A DNA stretch of 43,089 nt from Allobosea sp. Root381 (GCF_001429395.1 NZ_LMJT01000025.1:1-43089); one strand, 5' to 3'. Positions 35,125-43,089 are shown, counted from the stretch's first letter. Notes: generated from the sequence alone by a model not told the origin. Numbers and translations are program-made.

Positions 35125-35952
35125 TCAGAGGGCGATCCGGCGGGACAGGAGGAAGGCCGAGGCCGGGCAAAGCTCCAGCGCCTGCCGCGTCGAGCGGATC
35201 GCCTCCGGGGCGGTCGCGCGGTCGACGTCGACGAAGCCGATCCGGCGAAAGAACGGGGCGGCGTCCTCGGTCAGCACGAAGGCCTGTCGCGCCCCATCGT
35301 CGAACGCGCGCGACATCAGGAGCTGCACCAGGTTCGGGCCGACGCCCTTCGCCGACCGCTCCGTTCGGCACACGGACCGCAGCAGGGCGTCGCGGCCATG
35401 GACCTCGTACCCGCCGTAGCCGACGACCAGGCCGCCCAGCATTTGGAACCGGAAGAACGTCCTGCCAGACTCCTGCAGGTCGTCGACCGGCAGGCTCGCG
35501 GCGGCGAGCGCGTCCCGCAGGTCCTCGGAGCCGCCGGGCACGCGGACGCTCTCCAGAAAGGGCGTGCCGTCGTCCTTGACGACGTCCTTGCGTGGCCAGT
35601 CCTCCAGGAGATCGAGCACGGTCTCGCTCGGCCGGCAGAGCTTGGCCCGCTTCGGCGTCACGACCAGCGGGCGGTTGATCAGGATCGGGTTGGCCACCAT
35701 CGCGTCGAGCAGCGCCTCGTCGTCGACCAACGGGCGGTCGAGGCCCAGCTCGGCGAACGGGCTGCCCTTCTCGCGGATCATCTCGCGCACCGTCAGGCCC
35801 GACAGGTGGGACAGCTCGCGCAGACGCTCCTTGGTCGGCGGCGCGTCGAGATAGGGCACGATAGTCAGGTCGACCCCGGCCCTTTCGAGCATGGCGAACG
35901 CATTGCGGGACGTCCCGCAGGCAGGGTTGTGGTAGATGAGCACGTCCATCAC
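35125..35952 (-). CDS. ArsC-ArsN fusion: glutaredoxin-type arsenate reductase plus acetyltransferase
   Basis: The 275-aa protein joins two enzymes. Residues 1-~120 are ArsC of the glutaredoxin-coupled type (IYHNPACGTSRNAFAMLE with the catalytic Cys; LVVTPKRAKLCRPSE). Residues ~135-275 form a GNAT acetyltransferase of the ArsN type (LGGLVVGYGGYEVHG; SAKGVGPNLVQLLMSRAFD; FFRRIGFVDV). The first reduces arsenate to arsenite. ArsN-type domains acetylate phosphinothricin-like or organoarsenical antibiotics such as arsinothricin. Fusion would let one protein act on both arsenate and organoarsenicals. Start is GTG 35952 or ATG 35949, overlapping the arsC stop. Confidence 0.92.
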   Translation of the reverse strand: MMDVLIYHNPACGTSRNAFAMLERAGVDLTIVPYLDAPPTKERLRELSHLSGLTVREMIREKGSPFAELGLDRPLVDDEALLDAMVANPILINRPLVVTPKRAKLCRPSETVLDLLEDWPRKDVVKDDGTPFLESVRVPGGSEDLRDALAAASLPVDDLQESGRTFFRFQMLGGLVVGYGGYEVHGRDALLRSVCRTERSAKGVGPNLVQLLMSRAFDDGARQAFVLTEDAAPFFRRIGFVDVDRATAPEAIRSTRQALELCPASAFLLSRRIAL

Positions 35953-36476
35953 GCGACCTCCGAACGGCGACCCGTCGTCCCTTCCATCTCGCCGATCCCG
36001 CGGACCCGATGCGCCAGCGCCATCTGGTCCAGGCTCGCCATCGGAAGGGACAGGAGCACGCCGATTCGGTTTCTGAGGTAGCGGAGCGCGGTCACGAAGG
36101 CGCGCTCGCGCTCGATGTCGGTGCCTTGGCCATTAGACGGATCCTCGATGCCCCAATGCGCCGTAATCGGCTGCCCGGGCCAATGCGGGCAGGCCTCCCC
36201 GGCGGCCTGGTCGCAGACCGTGATCACCAGGTCCATGACCGGAGCGTCTGGCCTCGCGAAGACGTCCCATGTCTTCGACGACAGGCCTGCGGTGGGAATG
36301 CCTTCGGCTTCGAGGACCTTGATCGCCATCGGCTTCGGCGCCGGGCCGCCCTCACTGCCGGCTGAGAAGGCGCGGAATCGGCCCTGTCCGAGATGGTTCA
36401 GCAATGCCTCAGCCATGATCGACCGGGCGGAATTGTGGGTGCAGAGGAACAGCACGTTGTAGACGCGATCAGGCAT
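35949..36476 (-). CDS. arsC: Thioredoxin-coupled arsenate reductase (LMW phosphatase fold)
   Basis: The 175-aa protein starts with the phosphatase-like loop LFLCTHNSARSIMAEA (C-x5-R) and has the redox Cys pair in TVCDQAAGEACPHWPG, plus HWGIEDPS, all diagnostic for this ArsC class. It reduces arsenate to arsenite using thioredoxin. The operon thus carries two unrelated arsenate reductases. The ATG at 36476 overlaps the arsR stop by 8 bp, and its stop overlaps the fusion gene start. Confidence 0.95.
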   Translation of the reverse strand: MPDRVYNVLFLCTHNSARSIMAEALLNHLGQGRFRAFSAGSEGGPAPKPMAIKVLEAEGIPTAGLSSKTWDVFARPDAPVMDLVITVCDQAAGEACPHWPGQPITAHWGIEDPSNGQGTDIERERAFVTALRYLRNRIGVLLSLPMASLDQMALAHRVRGIGEMEGTTGRRSEVA

Positions 36477-36825
36477 CGGTCGTGACCTTCGGAGGGCAGC
36501 AGGGAATGAGTTCGTCGATGAGGGGCTGGCAGAGGTCGGCGCGACCGCCGCAGCAATCCTTCAGCAGGAAGGTGATCACGGCCCGGAAGCCTTCGAGGTC
36601 GGCGCGGTAGATGATCGAGCGGCTCCGGCGTTCGCCCGTGATCAGGCCGGCTCGCGCCAGGATCGCGAGATGCGCCGACATCGTGTTCTGGGGCACGTCG
36701 ATCAGACGCGCGAGCTCGCCGGCGGGCACGCCTTCCGGCTCGCAGTTGACCAGCAGCTTGAAGGTATCGAGTCGAGTCGGCTGCGCCAAAGCGGCCATGG
36801 CGGCGATGACATGCGAATTATCCAT
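36469..36825 (-). CDS. arsR: ArsR-family arsenic-responsive repressor
   Basis: The 118-aa winged-helix protein contains LARLIDVPQNTMSAHLAILA followed by RAGLITGERRSRSIIYR, the ArsR recognition helix and wing. Candidate As(III) ligands are Cys in LVNCEPEG and the C-terminal CCGG and CCPP pairs. The helix-3 C-V-C-D-L-C site of the E. coli protein is absent, so it belongs to another site class. It represses its own operon until arsenite binds. First gene of the operon; ATG 18 bp after the -10 box. Confidence 0.93.
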   Translation of the reverse strand: MDNSHVIAAMAALAQPTRLDTFKLLVNCEPEGVPAGELARLIDVPQNTMSAHLAILARAGLITGERRSRSIIYRADLEGFRAVITFLLKDCCGGRADLCQPLIDELIPCCPPKVTTDA

Positions 36826-36862
36826 TTATCCAAGATAACCGATATTATAACGATAGGCAAGC
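36826..36862 (-). promoter_or_regulatory. Promoter/operator region of the ars operon
   Basis: On the minus strand a perfect TATAAT (36844-36849) lies 18 bp before the arsR start, inside an AT-rich imperfect palindrome (ATCGTTATAATATCGGTTAT). The palindrome over the -10 box is a plausible ArsR operator. No good -35 box was seen, and the 5' UTR would be short. Confidence 0.5.
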
Positions 36863-36993
36863 AAACGGCCGCTGACAGATGGCTACCGTAAGCCGGCCAT
36901 GGCCAATGTCCGCTTATCCGCGATGCGCCAATAACGGCTTATGGCGCGGTCCGAACTCGCGCTCGCCACTCAGGTGAATAGTGCACAGCGCCG

Positions 36994-37893
36994 CTAGCGG
37001 ACGCTCGCAAATTCGATTTCAGCTGCACCTCGCACAGAACGCGTAAGGCGATCGAGGACGTTCGAAACCAGCCGGCTGCGTTGCCAATAGAGCGGAATCC
37101 ACAGCCGCTGGTTGGGCGGGAGTTCCGATAGACGTCTGTCTGCGATGTGATCTGCGACAGTCGACGCTGGCGCCATGGACCAACCGAGGCCGGCCGCAGT
37201 CATCTCCAGCATGCCGGCTGTCGAAGGCGTCCAATGTGTCGGTGAGACCAACTTGATAGCCCACGCCTCCTGCGCCCAACGCGCTTGAAGCTCGTCGCGA
37301 CGGTCGAAGCGGATAATGGGAGCGTGACGCAGTCGGTCGCTGGTAACACCGTCTAAGAAATGGTTCCGCATAAAGGATGGACTTGCGACCGCGATGTACT
37401 CCATTGCACCGAGCAAGTGGGATTTGCAGCCTACAACGGGCGAGGGATCAGCTGTCACAGCGGCAACGACATCTCCGCTACGAAGTCGTTCTGCCGTATT
37501 CGCCTCGTCGTCGAGGACGAGGTCCAGCAGGCAGCCCGTCTCCGAATAAAACAGAGCTGCCGCTGTTGGAAACCAAGTCGCTGCGCTGTCCGAATTTACC
37601 GCAACTCGGATGGTGGTGGGCGCACTGACCGTTCCGCCTATTCCTGGTAGGTCGCCGATCATATCGCCTTCGAGAAGCGCGACCTGCTCCACATGGGCGC
37701 ATAGCCTTGCTCCTATCGCAGTCGGTCGGCATGGATTTCCCCGTGCGATCAGCGCAACTCCCATACGCTCTTCGAGGCTCTTTACTCTCTGCGACACTGC
37801 GGATGGGGTGACGCCGAGCGTCGCGGCTGCTCTATCAAACGCACCCTCGCGGGCGACCGCTGCGACAGCAGCCAACGCCATGTAGTCCAGCAT
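36994..37893 (-). CDS. LysR-type regulator of the ArgP/LysG group
   Basis: The 299-aa protein starts LDYMALAAVAAVAREGAFDR, then AAATLGVTPSAVSQRVKSLE, the wing-helix domain of LysR regulators, and its opening and effector domain resemble ArgP/IciA and LysG. Such regulators sense basic amino acids (lysine, arginine, or analogues such as canavanine) and turn on LysE/ArgO exporters. It is divergent from a LysE-family gene with a control region of about 40 bp, the classical arrangement. I chose the ATG at 37893; the frame also offers a TTG at 37899. Confidence 0.92.
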   Translation of the reverse strand: MLDYMALAAVAAVAREGAFDRAAATLGVTPSAVSQRVKSLEERMGVALIARGNPCRPTAIGARLCAHVEQVALLEGDMIGDLPGIGGTVSAPTTIRVAVNSDSAATWFPTAAALFYSETGCLLDLVLDDEANTAERLRSGDVVAAVTADPSPVVGCKSHLLGAMEYIAVASPSFMRNHFLDGVTSDRLRHAPIIRFDRRDELQARWAQEAWAIKLVSPTHWTPSTAGMLEMTAAGLGWSMAPASTVADHIADRRLSELPPNQRLWIPLYWQRSRLVSNVLDRLTRSVRGAAEIEFASVR

Positions 37894-37934
37894 AAGCAAG
37901 CCTAATCCAGAATAAGGAGGATTAGCTTCCTTAC

Positions 37935-38588
37935 ATGCCCCGTTTGCGCCATCAAGCGGGTATGACCAATCTGATCGTCCCTGCCTTCGCCAAAGGCTTC
38001 GCCCTTTCCGCCGGCCTAATCATGGCCATCGGCGCACAGAACATGTTCGTGCTGCGCCAGGGGCTGAAGCGGGAGCATGTCTGGCAGGTCGTATTATTCT
38101 GCGCTGCGGCCGACGCGGCTCTGATCGTCGCCGGCGTGAATGGCCTTGGAACGATCCTATCAGCGGTTCCAGGGCTGTCGGTTACGCTCAGCCTTGGCGG
38201 CGCTGCGTTCCTCTGCTGGTATGGCGTGACGGCTCTTCGTCGCGCGTTCAGTGCCTCGACGATGGTTATCGATCAGCACGGGACACTCACACTTGGCGCA
38301 GCGCTAGCGGGCACAGCCGCATTCACCTTCCTCAACCCGCATGTCTACATCGACACCGTCATGCTGATGGGTGCGGTCGGAACCAGTCTGCCTGCCGAGC
38401 AGCAGTTCTGGTTCATGATCGGAGGCGCATCGGCCAGCTTCGCGTGGTTCGCTTCCATGGGCTTTGGTGCGCGATACCTGGCGCCACTCTTCGAGCGTCC
38501 TATCGCTTGGCGCGTCCTCGACGTGATCATTGGCGCCGTGATGCTCGCGCTCGCGGCCAGCCTTCTGAAATCAGCCTTCCCGAATTGA
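37935..38588 (+). CDS. LysE/ArgO-family amino-acid exporter
   Basis: The 217-aa inner-membrane protein has about six transmembrane helices and the LysE signature GLIMAIGAQNMFVLRQGLKR with the conserved Gln-Asn. TFLNPHVYIDTVMLMG matches the helix containing N-P-H-x-Y-x-D. Members export lysine, arginine and the arginine analogue canavanine. AAGGAGG lies 14 nt before the ATG at 37935; ATG 37962 is an alternative. The ArgP/LysG-type regulator is divergent, and the B3/4 protein gene follows after 23 bp. Confidence 0.93.
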   Translation: MPRLRHQAGMTNLIVPAFAKGFALSAGLIMAIGAQNMFVLRQGLKREHVWQVVLFCAAADAALIVAGVNGLGTILSAVPGLSVTLSLGGAAFLCWYGVTALRRAFSASTMVIDQHGTLTLGAALAGTAAFTFLNPHVYIDTVMLMGAVGTSLPAEQQFWFMIGGASASFAWFASMGFGARYLAPLFERPIAWRVLDVIIGAVMLALAASLLKSAFPN

Positions 38589-38611
38589 TATCCCATCGTT
38601 GGACTGACCCA

Positions 38612-39298
38612 ATGCTCGTGCCTTCGATCTCTCCGGCTGTCTACGATCTGCGCTCCGACTTCATGGCCCTAAGCGTCTTCGCCACCGGCTTGCAGAACAC
38701 AGCCAGCACCTTTGACACGGTCGCACTGTTGGATGCGGCCTGCCACGACATGCACCAAGCGCCTTGGGCGGATGCTCACATCGAGGCTTGGCGCGATGCC
38801 TATCGCGCGTTCGGGGCCAAGCCGCAGCGCACGCCCCCTTCGGTCGATGCCCTCCGCAAGCGGGCCGTGCGCGATGGTCGGCTGCCTAGCACAAACGCGG
38901 TGGTCGATATCTATAACGCGATCAGCGTCCGCTACACCTTGCCGGTTGGCGGGGAGGATGCCGATGCATATCAGGGGGCGCCGGCGCTGACCCGCGCTCT
39001 CGGCGGCGAGACCTTCGATACCATGCAAGACGGGATACCGAAGGGAGAAACAGTGGACGCCGGGGAGGTCGTCTGGCGAGACGAGCGAGGGGTGACTTGC
39101 AGGCGCTGGAACTGGCGCCAGGGCACCCGCACCCGGATTGAGCTGGACACGACCTCGGCCTGGTTTGTTCTGGAGCGGCTCGAACCCATGCCCGAACATG
39201 CACTGCACGAGGCGGCTGACGAACTGATCCTCCGTCTTTCCACGCTCTGCCCTGACGCGACCTTCGATCGCTTGCTGCAAAAAACTGTATCGCGCTAA
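38612..39298 (+). CDS. Free-standing B3/4 (tRNA-editing type) domain protein
   Basis: The 228-aa protein resembles the B3/4 domain, the editing domain of bacterial PheRS beta subunits, found here alone. Supporting segments are WRDAYRAFGAKPQRTPPSVD, LPSTNAVVDIYNAISVRYTL and PVGGEDADAY, which match standalone B3/4 proteins. Such proteins deacylate mischarged tRNAs; one, CtdA from a canavanine-degrading pseudomonad, removes canavanine from tRNA-Arg. Placement right after a LysE exporter suggests protection from an arginine or lysine analogue. The ATG at 38612 is chosen because the frame upstream overlaps the exporter gene. Confidence 0.85.
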   Translation: MLVPSISPAVYDLRSDFMALSVFATGLQNTASTFDTVALLDAACHDMHQAPWADAHIEAWRDAYRAFGAKPQRTPPSVDALRKRAVRDGRLPSTNAVVDIYNAISVRYTLPVGGEDADAYQGAPALTRALGGETFDTMQDGIPKGETVDAGEVVWRDERGVTCRRWNWRQGTRTRIELDTTSAWFVLERLEPMPEHALHEAADELILRLSTLCPDATFDRLLQKTVSR

Positions 39299-39438
39299 GA
39301 CACCAGAGCGGAGCAGCGGCGCGGGCGACGAGCTAATCTTTGGCACTCGATCGACACTGGACCGAGGAGTGGTTATGCCGCGTCCCCCCGCTCGACGTCC
39401 GAAGAGCACTTCGAAGGCTTGAGGATCAGCCGACTGCC

Positions 39439-40329
39439 ATGAACGCAATCCTGTTTATCGCGACGGTTCTAATCTGGGGCAGCACATGGATCGCCATCAC
39501 GTGGCAGATAGGGCCGGTCCCGGTCCTGGTATCTGTGTTCTACCGTTTTGCGAGTGCCGCAGTCGTCCTACTCCTGGCACTGGCTGTGCTACGGCGGCTG
39601 TCCGTACCGCAATGGCGCGACCAACCCTATATCGTCGCACAGGCCCTGTGCCTGTTTAGCCTCAATTTCGTTTGCTTCTACAATGCGGCTGCCTACCTCC
39701 CATCTGGGCTGGTCTCGATCATCTTCTCGCTGGCTACCGTCTACAATGCCGTCAACGCCCGCATCTTTTTCGGCGATCGGATCACCAGCCGAACACTCCT
39801 CGCGGCGGCCTTAGGGGTCACTGGCCTGGCGCTCATGCTTGGACGCGACCTCCTAATCAGCTTCGATCGTGGAACACTCATCGGCGTGGCCTTGGCCGCA
39901 CTCGGGACGCTATTCTTTTCGCTCGGGAATATGGTGTCGCGCCGAAACAGCGCAGCTGGCTTGTCCCCCGTCACCTCAAATGCCTGGGGCATGACGTATG
40001 GCGCTATTCTGCTGGCACTGTTGATCGCTGCAACTGGCGTTCCGTTGGTCGCGCCACCCGACAACCGCTATCTCGCGGCGCTGCTGTACCTTTCGATCGT
40101 GGGATCGGTGATCGGGTTCACCACCTACCTACTTCTCATCGCAAGAGTTGGATCGGCGAAGGCGGCCTACACAACCGTCTTGTTCCCGGTGGTCGCCCTA
40201 TCGCTTTCGACAATTTTCGAAGGGTACAGATGGGACGCCCTATCCGTGATCGGGCTGTTTCTAACGCTACTCGGCAATGTCGTTATCTTCTGGCGATCCA
40301 CACCCAGAGCGGCGGTGCGGATAGGCTGA
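39439..40329 (+). CDS. EamA-family (DMT) transporter
   Basis: The 296-aa protein has ten transmembrane helices in two EamA repeats. The first starts FIATVLIWGSTWIAITWQIG, and the second contains AALGTLFFSLGNMVSRRN. Drug/metabolite transporters of this type export amino acids or small metabolites. I chose the ATG at 39439 (MNAILFIATVLIWG); the frame extends to 39340 but the added residues are not hydrophobic. It lies 140 bp after the B3/4 gene and may or may not share its transcript. Confidence 0.88.
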   Translation: MNAILFIATVLIWGSTWIAITWQIGPVPVLVSVFYRFASAAVVLLLALAVLRRLSVPQWRDQPYIVAQALCLFSLNFVCFYNAAAYLPSGLVSIIFSLATVYNAVNARIFFGDRITSRTLLAAALGVTGLALMLGRDLLISFDRGTLIGVALAALGTLFFSLGNMVSRRNSAAGLSPVTSNAWGMTYGAILLALLIAATGVPLVAPPDNRYLAALLYLSIVGSVIGFTTYLLLIARVGSAKAAYTTVLFPVVALSLSTIFEGYRWDALSVIGLFLTLLGNVVIFWRSTPRAAVRIG

Positions 40330-40452
40330 GCCACACCCAGCCCTGATCGCTCCTTTCGGATAGCAGCTGCGGGCCGATCGCGATCACGATCTGGGCAATT
40401 TGCCAATGTCCGCTAGCGGGCAGAGCTCGAATGTCGGCTAATGGCGGATGTC

Positions 40453-41974
40453 GTTGAAAAAGTCGGTCTTAAGAGGGACGCGAGGGCGTTTCGGATTTGG
40501 CCGATTGATCCTCGCCCTCTCATGCAGGCCTGAACTGCGGTCCGTTCGGCAGGAGCTTTGCGAGCTTCCGGAGGTTCTGGGCTGCCGCGGCGAGGTGGAA
40601 CTCGTCTCTGGCGCCGTTCGGTCCGCGTAGGCGCAGGCGATCGAGTTTCAGGATGCGCTTCAGGTGAGCGAACAGCATCTCGACCTTCTTCCGCTCTCGC
40701 CGCGAGGTGACATAGGCATCGGTCTGCGCGATGTCCCTGGCCATGTCGCGGGCGCCCTCGTGGATCGAGCGCAGGATCTTGCGAGCCGGCGTGTTGGGCG
40801 AGCACTGCGGCTTCAACGAGCAGGCGTCGCAGTCCAACTTGCTGGCGCGGTAGCGCATGAAGCCTTCGGGATCGACGCCCTCGCGGCTGATACCGAAGCG
40901 CCGGCGATATTGGTGAAGCTCCTTCCCGCCCGGGCAGGTGTAGAAATCGCGGGCGTGGTCATAGGCGAAGTCCGGGCGGCTGAAGGTGCCGTCGCTGCGC
41001 TGCGATTTGTCAAAGACCGGGATGTGCGGCTCGATCCCGCGCTCATGCACCAGCCAGGCGAGGTTCTCGGCCGAGCCGTAGGCGCTGTCAGCAGCTAATC
41101 TGGCCGGCCAGAGGCCGAAGCGTTCCTGCGTTCGGTCGAGCATGGTCCGGGCCGACCCGACCTCTGCCTGCCGGATGGCACGGCTGGCCGCGACATCAAC
41201 GATGACGGCGTGGTCGAGGTCGATCAGATAGTTGGTAGCATAGGCGAAGAAGGCGTGTCCCTTCAGGGCGCCAGTCCATTGCGCCGCTGGATCGGAGCGC
41301 GAGACGAACTTCGGCTTCGCCTCGCTGGCGGCGCCCCAGGCGGCCTCGTCGAGCGTGTCGAGATACTCGCGCACCGACCGGCGCGTCCGGGCGAGATCGT
41401 CCCAGTCGACCACTTCGGAGGCCGCCGCCGAGCGCTGCTTGTTGGCGTCGGCCTTGATCAGGCTGGCATCGACCGCGAAGCCCTCGCCGCCGACGAGCCC
41501 CTCCGCGATGCAGCGCCGGACGGTCGTCTCGAACAACTCCCTCAGAAGATCGCTCTCGCGGAAACGACCATGCCGGTTCTTCGAGAAGGTCGAGTGATCG
41601 GGAACGGCGCCCTCGAGCCCGAGCCGACAGAACCAGCGATAGGCGAGGTTCAGGTGGACTTCCTCGCACAGGCGGCGCTCGGACCGGATGCCGAAGCAGT
41701 AGCCGACGAGCAGCATCCGGATCATCAGCTCCGGGTCGATCGAGGGCCGCCCCATCTCGCTGTAGAACGGACGCAGATGCGCCCGGATATCAGAGAGATC
41801 GACGAAGCGGTCGATGGCTCGGACCCAATGATCGGCCGGGACGTGCCGCTCCAGGCTGAACTCGTAGAACAACGCCTCTTGCGCCACCTGTCGCTCGCCC
41901 ATCATCGCGCCGCCCTCCGACCAAGGACAACTGAATCAGGACTTCATACCCGCGGCAACGACGACTTTTTCAAC
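40453..41974 (-). mobile_element. IS1182-family insertion sequence
   Basis: The element is 1522 bp with perfect 13-bp terminal inverted repeats (GTTGAAAAAGTCG at 40453-40465 and its complement at 41962-41974) enclosing one transposase gene. No clear target duplication is visible at the flanks (GATGTC left, GGTATC right). Confidence 0.88.
40520..41905 (-). CDS. IS1182-family transposase
   Basis: The 461-aa protein is a DDE transposase: N-terminal DUF772-like region (MGRPSIDPELMIRMLLVGYC; VPDHSTFSKNRHGRF), then the catalytic Asp in GFAVDASLIKADANK, the second in ARLAADSAYGSAENLAWL, and the final Glu in the RRERKKVEMLFAHLKR box. Cys residues between the second Asp and the Glu (LDCDACSLKPQC) are typical of the IS1182 group. 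It is intact, so the element may be mobile. Confidence 0.95.
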   Translation of the reverse strand: MMGERQVAQEALFYEFSLERHVPADHWVRAIDRFVDLSDIRAHLRPFYSEMGRPSIDPELMIRMLLVGYCFGIRSERRLCEEVHLNLAYRWFCRLGLEGAVPDHSTFSKNRHGRFRESDLLRELFETTVRRCIAEGLVGGEGFAVDASLIKADANKQRSAAASEVVDWDDLARTRRSVREYLDTLDEAAWGAASEAKPKFVSRSDPAAQWTGALKGHAFFAYATNYLIDLDHAVIVDVAASRAIRQAEVGSARTMLDRTQERFGLWPARLAADSAYGSAENLAWLVHERGIEPHIPVFDKSQRSDGTFSRPDFAYDHARDFYTCPGGKELHQYRRRFGISREGVDPEGFMRYRASKLDCDACSLKPQCSPNTPARKILRSIHEGARDMARDIAQTDAYVTSRRERKKVEMLFAHLKRILKLDRLRLRGPNGARDEFHLAAAAQNLRKLAKLLPNGPQFRPA

Positions 41975-42012
41975 GGTATCGGCGCGTCCAAGACCACTCT
42001 GGTTGCGACCGT

Positions 42013-42831
42013 CTACGTCGTCCTTTCCACCACCTCGTCAGTCCAGACCTTGAACCCTTTCAGTGTGTTTGGCCCGAATGTGGTGGCAATAGCGACATCG
42101 GCCGCGTCACGGCCGCGCGCGATCAGCACGCGGCCGATGCGTGGCACGTTGTTGCGCGGATCGAACGTCTGCCAGCCGCCTTCGAGATAGGCCTCGAGCG
42201 ACGCCGCGAAATCGCCCGGCGGATATGGCGGTGGCGTACCTGCATCACCGAGATAGCAGGTGCAGTAGCGCGCCGGGATGTTCATCGCACGGCAGAAGGC
42301 GATGGCGAGATGGGCGTAGTCGCGGCAGACGCCGCGGCCTTCACGATAGGCGTCGGTCGCCGTGCGGGTAACGCTGGCATCGTTGTAATTGAACGCAATG
42401 CGCTGGTTGACGAAATCGCAGATTGCCTGAACCCGCGCTGCACCGGGCCGGGTATGGCCGAAAAGCTGCCAAGCGAGATCGAGCAGCCGGTCACTGTCGC
42501 AGAACCGACTCGCCAGCAGGAAGACGAGGCTTTCCTCCGGCAACTGCTCAACGGGAATTTGGCCAGCATTGAGGTCATGGCTTTCGGGCAGGCCGCTATC
42601 GGAGATGATTGCGTCTGCGGCGATCCGCATCAGCCCCTGTGGTGCCAGCAGCCGGGTGCACCAATTGCCGAAGCTATCCCGGTAGGCACTGACGCGAACC
42701 GAAGGCTGGATGCGGATATGATCGGGCTCGGCAAGGTCCGATACCCGGCTGAAATGCACGTTCAGCATTAGGATGACGGGTGTTGGTTGGGGAAAATCGT
42801 AGTCGAGCTCGAAGCCGATCCTGAGTTTCAC
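42013..42831 (-). CDS. Transglutaminase-like family protein
   Basis: The 272-aa protein has an N-terminal beta-rich part (MKLRIGFELDYDFPQPTPVI) as in bacterial transglutaminase-like proteins and a core with the catalytic Cys in REGRGVCRDYAHLAIAFCRA. In the usual Cys-His-Asp triad the His comes before the aromatic strand; here that place reads DFAASLEAYLEGGWQTFDPR, where Asp is kept but the His seems replaced by Ala or Ser. Some members of this subfamily share that feature. The role (protease, amidase or crosslinker) cannot be read. Confidence 0.8.
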   Translation of the reverse strand: MKLRIGFELDYDFPQPTPVILMLNVHFSRVSDLAEPDHIRIQPSVRVSAYRDSFGNWCTRLLAPQGLMRIAADAIISDSGLPESHDLNAGQIPVEQLPEESLVFLLASRFCDSDRLLDLAWQLFGHTRPGAARVQAICDFVNQRIAFNYNDASVTRTATDAYREGRGVCRDYAHLAIAFCRAMNIPARYCTCYLGDAGTPPPYPPGDFAASLEAYLEGGWQTFDPRNNVPRIGRVLIARGRDAADVAIATTFGPNTLKGFKVWTDEVVERTT

Positions 42832-43089
42832 ACGATACCTTCTGCGCGATCATTGCGCGCGAACATGGGCAGACCCGTTGACTATCAGGCCATCATGCAT
42901 GTTCTCGTCTACGGCGATATAGGCTGCGCTTGATCCTAAATACAGGGGCCGCCTCGGCCATGTCCGCTGTCAGGCAGCGTCGTAATGCCGGCTTCTCTAA
43001 TCGGGCAGTTGGGTCAAGCTCGGATTGCAGCCTGTGCCGGGGCTCGTTCACGCGGGTCACGCTTCTCTTCGCAGTCTGGTGGCTTCTGT
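42832..43089. other. Right-edge intergenic stretch
   Basis: No supported gene lies between the transglutaminase-like gene start and the window edge. It contains one variant (GCCATGTCCG, 42957-42966) of a short motif seen in other intergenic regions. Confidence 0.5.

Overview
The window is high-GC DNA from an alphaproteobacterium, most likely of the order Hyphomicrobiales (Rhizobiales). The order is suggested by ROSE-type RNA thermometers in front of a small heat-shock gene, sigma-32 promoters of the CTTGAA / CCAAAT type, and Usg, DUF982, DUF2934 and BA14K-like proteins. A Bosea- or Methylobacterium-like genus is my guess only.

Layout. 1-412: the 3' end of a chemotaxis receptor gene and an intact tRNA-Leu(CAG). 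493-11428: an accessory block that looks like an integrative element inserted at the tRNA. It holds a tyrosine integrase, an SRAP gene remnant, a primase/helicase-like ATPase, and a minus-strand set of an exonuclease I-like protein, an AAA+ ATPase and several unrecognised proteins. No second attachment site was found. 11500-13522: a cation-efflux gene with an AraC-type regulator. 13638-16402: a cluster of small exported proteins, four beginning M-x-R-R-S-F, several with Arg/His-rich tails, plus one BA14K-like protein. 16954-20305: a lipid kinase, a PhyH-like oxygenase, a truncated response regulator, a DUF2934 protein and a PAP2 phosphatase. 20954-23405: a dispersed repeat and an IS91-family element with its companion recombinase. 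23634-32066: an inositol-monophosphatase-family gene, then a heat-shock block (two Hsp20 genes, DUF982, Usg, groES-groEL, and htpG broken by one frameshift).

32214-36825 is a tightly overlapping arsenic operon on the minus strand: arsR, thioredoxin-type arsC, an ArsC-ArsN fusion, acr3, an MFS transporter and arsH. 36994-39298 holds a divergent ArgP/LysG-type regulator and LysE-type amino-acid exporter, followed by a free-standing B3/4 (tRNA-editing type) protein. This combination resembles a canavanine or arginine-analogue tolerance module and is the most interesting hypothesis here. An EamA transporter, an IS1182-family insertion sequence with 13-bp inverted repeats and a transglutaminase-like gene complete the window.

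Themes: heat-shock control at three levels (sigma-32 promoters, a CIRCE-like site, ROSE thermometers); metal and metalloid resistance; and mobile or decayed DNA (two IS elements, an integrase, a repeat that truncates a gene, frameshifted genes).
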